This document shows, piece after piece, positions 60,399-64,000 of a DNA stretch of 64,000 nucleotides; position 1 is the first letter of the stretch; the number at the start of each line of letters is the position of its first letter. The notes beneath the pieces were generated by a model that was given only the letters and a program-made list of their open reading frames with translations, did not search any database and had not been told where the DNA came from. Source of the DNA: Theristus sp. LFF4_11 (lineage: Eukaryota > Nematoda > Chromadorea > Monhysterida > Xyalidae); assembly GCA_030248135.1 (NCBI GenBank), contig JASANC010001461.1:1-64000 (forward strand), written 5' to 3'. The position numbers were made by a program, and so were the translations under genes.

Positions 60399-62462
60399 AT
60401 GTCGCGACACTTCGACAGCGAGAGTTCAGTCGTCAGCCGTGATCCCAGCCCTGACTCGCTGAACACGTCCGACACCGATACGGTACACATGACCCGCAGA
60501 GACCTGGATTGTCTCATTGACCGCTATGAGGACCAGCAGGATCGGGCAGGACTCAACCGAATTTGCAGGACGCTGCAGGAGAAAAAAAAGCTAAGTCGGA
60601 CCTTGCAGTGCAGAGTCAAGCGAAACATTGCGCCTTCTTTGGTCGCACCCATTGACGAGTTGGCTGATAGGACCCGAGGATTTGTGAGCGAAGTCTTCAA
60701 GTATAAACAGTTTTTGACTTGGGGACAAATGCATGATCCTGAAAATGCTGATTTGAACAGTATGACTCAGGCACAATCGAGCGTCTCGCACAGCAGTGAT
60801 ACGACAGTGCCAACGGCGATCAGCATGCTCAGCTCGGCACAAGTGCTACAACGCGCACAGACTCAAAGGCCACACGAAGCGTCTGAAAAGTGCGACCCAA
60901 GCGTGCCACACGATGCTTCAGACGTAAGTGACACTGATTCAATCACTACGTTTCAGTTGGGTCAAAAACTTGCGCATATTCGTAGCGATGAGCATGTGCC
61001 TACTGGGTTAATTCCCAAGGCAATAAATGAGTCCACTGGGTTGATTCCCAGGACCAAAAAGCTGATTGATGAGCCTACTGGGTTCATTCCCAAGGCAAAT
61101 GAGTCCACTGGGTTGATTCCCAGGACCAAAAATCTGATTGGTGAGCCTACTGGGTTAATTCCCAAGGCAAATGACGAGGCCAGTGGGTTAAGTCCCAGGC
61201 ACGATAAAATGAAAACGGAGACGGGAGTCTCAGAGCAATTGATTCAAATGGTCATGCAACAACAACAGCAGATGCAGAAACAGTACGAACAACTGCAAAA
61301 GCAAAATGAGTTTATGATGACCATGTTCAGTCAGATTCTCGAACTGCAGAATCAGCAGAAGTTGAGCGTGGATCATGACCACTGCTGTAAACAGAATGTC
61401 ACCAACGGTACGACCGACAATGACAAAGCATACATGATGTTGTTGTCAGAAAAATGGCAAAAATTCGACCCAGCCAAAAATCACAAATTCCGCACCTGGC
61501 TCAGCAGTCTGCAGACCAGACTGGAGCTATGGGACCCACCGCCAAAAATCGCGGTCGAGCACATTCGTATGTGTCTGTCCGACGACGCATTGTTTGCTTT
61601 CGATCAACAGCCACAAGGAGTGCGTGAAAATTTGGAAGAGTCCATCAAGTACCTTGAGTCCATCTACGGACCAAGAAATGAGGCAATTACATCCGTCTAC
61701 GAACTCGATACAGCAACGCGACAGGAAGGAGAATCTGTGCGCGCCTTCGGACTACGTCTGGAGAACTTGCTTCTTGCCACTGGGCATAATTATCGCGGTT
61801 CGGATGGCAACTATATACCGTTTGTCGAAACGACGTTGATCAACAAGTTTGTGCAAGGATTGCTTGATCCGTTGTTGTCGAGCAAAGCCGAGGACCAGAA
61901 GTTCAAGGGTCTCAATTTCCGAGAAATTGTGGATAAAATCCAGGGAATCGAAGACTGCGAAAACTTCAAAAAGAAAAAGAACAGCCGTGACGACGATCGG
62001 CAGAAAAACAAAGACAACGGCAGCAAGCCGAATTACCAAAACACGAGCCGTGAAAACCACGAAACAAACTTCAACTACAAACCGCAATTCAGCGACCAGT
62101 TTGGTCATAATCAGCAACATTACAATCAGATTGAGAACTACCAGTTCGCCAACAATCAAATCACTCCACAAATCAATAATCAGCAACAGCAAACCACGCA
62201 ATACACCGGTCGATGTTCCCGCATTCGACACGACACGCGACAGCAAAATCATCAACAGCAAAACTATTCACCAAAATTCGCAAGATTCCGAAATTGGCAT
62301 CCGCAGTTTAGAATGTCAGACGCAGAAAAGCAGTTGATTGCGAGAGTCTACCGACGAAACAAACCGGCCAAGTATCCTCGAACAGCGACAAACGACGTGG
62401 GCAAAGCTGAGGAGGACGACTACGACCACAGCCCGCGCGATGAAGGAGGCGTCGATGAATAG
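60399..62462 (+). CDS. gag: Gag polyprotein of the LTR retrotransposon
   Basis: 687 residues from the ATG at 60399; the open frame also extends 13 codons upstream without an ATG. The N-terminal third is Ser/Asp-rich. About residues 195-270 hold tandem repeats of a roughly 23-residue unit (EPTGLIPKANESTGLIPRTK-like). A Gln-rich coiled coil (QQQQQMQKQYEQLQKQ) follows. A retrotransposon-gag capsid-like domain (WQKFDPAKNHKFRTWLSSL to NKFVQGL) lies at about 358-550. The C-terminal part is Lys/Asn/Gln-rich and basic. No CCHC zinc knuckle is present; the basic C terminus could bind RNA instead. The frame is intact and has no stops. Confidence 0.85.
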   Translation: MSRHFDSESSVVSRDPSPDSLNTSDTDTVHMTRRDLDCLIDRYEDQQDRAGLNRICRTLQEKKKLSRTLQCRVKRNIAPSLVAPIDELADRTRGFVSEVFKYKQFLTWGQMHDPENADLNSMTQAQSSVSHSSDTTVPTAISMLSSAQVLQRAQTQRPHEASEKCDPSVPHDASDVSDTDSITTFQLGQKLAHIRSDEHVPTGLIPKAINESTGLIPRTKKLIDEPTGFIPKANESTGLIPRTKNLIGEPTGLIPKANDEASGLSPRHDKMKTETGVSEQLIQMVMQQQQQMQKQYEQLQKQNEFMMTMFSQILELQNQQKLSVDHDHCCKQNVTNGTTDNDKAYMMLLSEKWQKFDPAKNHKFRTWLSSLQTRLELWDPPPKIAVEHIRMCLSDDALFAFDQQPQGVRENLEESIKYLESIYGPRNEAITSVYELDTATRQEGESVRAFGLRLENLLLATGHNYRGSDGNYIPFVETTLINKFVQGLLDPLLSSKAEDQKFKGLNFREIVDKIQGIEDCENFKKKKNSRDDDRQKNKDNGSKPNYQNTSRENHETNFNYKPQFSDQFGHNQQHYNQIENYQFANNQITPQINNQQQQTTQYTGRCSRIRHDTRQQNHQQQNYSPKFARFRNWHPQFRMSDAEKQLIARVYRRNKPAKYPRTATNDVGKAEEDDYDHSPRDEGGVDE
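60990..61205 (+). repeat. gag: Tandem repeats inside gag
   Basis: Units of about 69-72 bases alternate CCTACTGGGTTAATTCCCAAGG- and CCACTGGGTTGATTCCCAGG-type halves, about three times. They encode TGLIPK and TGLIPR motifs separated by KLI-type linkers. The last half-unit (ASGLSPR) has diverged. Confidence 0.85.
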
Positions 62463-62649
62463 TGATGATGTGCGTGATGAAACGAAACGGTTGGAACGAA
62501 ACGAAATGAAAACACAAGGAAATCTTCAACCAAAAAATCAAATCAACAAATCTCAATCAAAAAACAGTCAAATCAAATCAACAAATCTTCCAATCAAATC
62601 AACAATTTCAATCAAATATGTGATAAATCATTTTCAATTGTTGGGGAGA

Positions 62650-62810
62650 AGTTGGGAATAACGATAATGGTGTAATTACATGTCATTATATTGGCTATAT
62701 AACCTGTGATAATCTGTGATCAGGGTTCGGTCTGTTTTTATTATTGTCGTTGTCGTGTCCTCCTAATAAGCAAACCCAAATAAACTACGTAACAACCCAA
62801 ATATCTTTCT
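62650..62810 (+). repeat. 3' LTR
   Basis: 161 bp, the same sequence as 60144-60304 as far as I can compare by eye. Followed by the CTAA target-site duplication. Confidence 0.9.
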
Positions 62811-62814
62811 CTAA

Positions 62815-63547
62815 TGTCATAAAAAACAAAAAAAAACCCTGGCTCTGAAACAACTATGATTAGCATTTGTCTGCTTCCTTTAAAAAAATGTTACTCGACA
62901 TTCTCCCACATTTGAAGGTTGTAGGGCAACCTGATGATAACGGTTTGGAAAACGGGTAAATGAGGTCACTGAAACAAAATCTATAAAGTTCCGCCATATG
63001 GGAGTCATTCGGGAGGCGTTGCATATCAACTGTGGTTCTTCTGACTCCCTGTTTGATTTGGCACAACTTTGGTTTCCAAAATTTGAATTTAAAAAAAAAT
63101 AAAAATGACGATTTTTGTTTTTTAAACAACACCACGGGCCTTTTTTGGATTTTGATTTTTTATGTATCGCTTGCTCGTATAGCGCGCATCAGTCAGTACG
63201 AGCATGATTATGATTGCGATTGCGGCGTTTTTTGTTTGTTTGTGAAGAACTCGGCGGATTTCGCGGTCTTTGGCGCAGCGCAGATTTTCACTGACTGCGT
63301 TGCGGAGTTTTTTTGTGTGAATTTGTCCATACGAGCGGGCGGCCCTGCGGGCGGACGCACGCAATCAGGGCGGCAACGCCCGCTAATTTCAGCTTTTCAC
63401 GAAACTTTAGCGTTTTATTTCATCGTTCACCTCAGTCATGTGGATCGTAGATGTGGTGTGGTGCTTCAAATATTAAAAAAAAAAAATATGCTATATCCGG
63501 TTTTGGTGTCGTCAGGCTCAAATGAAAACTCGCAAACTTAGAAAACA
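62815..63547. other. Spacer between LTR element and transposase-like gene
   Basis: Besides the dispersed repeat it holds A/T homopolymers and a GC-rich stretch (63.33-63.40 kb) with GGGCGGCC...CGCCC inverted pieces. These may be the end region of the element that carries the next frame. No target-site duplication could be identified. Confidence 0.4.
62934..63049 (+). repeat. Dispersed repeat with inverted GGGAGTC ends, copy 2
   Basis: Counterpart of 44884-45009 with about 80 percent identity by eye. The right half is bounded by GGGAGTCA and TGACTCCC, eight complementary bases. It lies between the LTR element and the transposase-like frame. Confidence 0.8.
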
Positions 63548-64000
63548 ATGGAATCGCCGTTCGAAATTGCACACCCGTTGTCTCATGTCAACGTTGACAC
63601 AAGTGCAACGTCGCCCTCACCGAGCGATGTCGTTGATCAAGCTGCGCAGTCTGAGTCTTTCAACAACTGCAATGGCCATGCGGTGGCGTCTACAGCTGAG
63701 TCAGATGATCATGATCCGCATCCGACGAACGAATGCAACGCAAGGGAGCAAGCACTGTCAATCCAGCACAAGCTCGACATCGGCGTTCTGTTGACGAGGC
63801 CGATTTCGGACGAGGACCGGCTGTATTTTCTGTTCGAGCGGATGCAACGCAAGCGTTACCCCGATCAGGCAGTGGTGTCGCGTGTTTGCCACTACGGCCA
63901 CTGGCGGTCGCTCTCCGGCCACCTGCTTAATCGGTTCCCATGGGCAGAGTTCAGCGATTTGGAGGCGTCCAGGGGCATTTTCTGTCGCACGTGCGTCTTG
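63548..64000 (+). CDS. Probable hAT/ZMYM-type transposase-like protein, N-terminal part
   Basis: An open frame of 151 codons from the ATG at 63548 runs off the window. The first 80 residues are low-complexity and acidic. The end reads LLNRFPWAEFSDLEASRGIFCRTCVL, which fits the TTF-type zinc finger found before DUF4371/hAT catalytic regions (pattern: W or L...FPW...F.....G.FC..CVLF). The catalytic part would lie beyond 64000. It could be an active transposase, a dead copy or a domesticated gene. The family call rests on one motif. Confidence 0.5.
   Translation, partial: MESPFEIAHPLSHVNVDTSATSPSPSDVVDQAAQSESFNNCNGHAVASTAESDDHDPHPTNECNAREQALSIQHKLDIGVLLTRPISDEDRLYFLFERMQRKRYPDQAVVSRVCHYGHWRSLSGHLLNRFPWAEFSDLEASRGIFCRTCVL

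Larger units (their letters stand above)
60144..62810 (+). mobile_element. Gag-only LTR retrotransposon, complete and young
   Basis: A 2,667-bp element flanked by a 4-bp direct repeat CTAA (60140-60143 and 62811-62814). Its 161-bp LTRs look identical base for base and end AG...CT, as in many Gypsy-group elements. A primer-binding site follows the 5' LTR and a purine tract (GGGGAGAAG, 62643-62651) abuts the 3' LTR. The only gene is gag. There is no protease, reverse transcriptase, RNase H or integrase, and no room for them, so it must depend on enzymes from another element. Such gag-only elements are known in plants as TR-GAG. Identical LTRs imply recent insertion. Confidence 0.9.

Noticed and set aside
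61752..62261. 169-codon open frame antisense to gag
   Set aside because: Low-complexity shadow of the gag coding strand.
63032..63541. 169-codon open frame before the transposase-like gene
   Set aside because: Covers a dispersed repeat end and AT/GC-biased spacer; no recognisable protein.

Overview
The window is animal nuclear DNA. Every recognisable gene is split by many introns of roughly 50-500 bases, the protein families are metazoan, and several classes of dispersed repeat sit in introns and between genes. A class-2 (secreted, Ig-bearing) semaphorin next to an LRP1 orthologue points to an invertebrate bilaterian. Compact introns make an ecdysozoan (nematode- or tardigrade-like) my leading guess, but the sequence does not prove it.

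Layout. 1-6981: no gene I can recognise, only simple repeats. 6982-8524 (-): NUDT21/CFIm25, the 25 kDa subunit of pre-mRNA cleavage factor I, six exons. 9970-41293 (-): one very large gene, an orthologue of the endocytic receptor LRP1. By my count it has 32 LDL-receptor class A repeats in four clusters (3+8+10+11), eight YWTD beta-propellers with their EGF modules, membrane-proximal EGF repeats, a transmembrane helix and a tail with ENPVF and NPMY motifs. 41294-52382: intergenic, with a G/C-homopolymer-rich repeat block (about 41.8-44.8 kb), a minisatellite and a possible tRNA-derived SINE. 52383-57325 (+): class-2 semaphorin in 16 exons, including one GC-AG intron. 58141-59381 (+): ARF-family small GTPase in four exons. 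60144-62810: a complete, very young LTR retrotransposon with only a gag gene. 63548-64000 (+): the start of a probable hAT/ZMYM-type transposase-like protein, cut by the window end.

The genes do not form a pathway. LRP1 acts in endocytosis and signalling at the cell surface, the semaphorin in secreted guidance, the ARF-like GTPase in membrane traffic, and CFIm25 in poly(A)-site choice.

The most unusual signal is a 96-bp dispersed repeat with two full copies (a semaphorin intron and the ARF intron) and one partial copy (an LRP1 intron). On the minus strand it carries all three conserved hammerhead-ribozyme strands with perfectly matching helices, but joined in the opposite cyclic order to every canonical hammerhead. 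The gag-only LTR element with identical LTRs, and the mirrored or duplicated repeat pairs in introns, are the other points for follow-up. All splice sites were read by eye from frame continuity and family similarity. Nothing was computed or searched.
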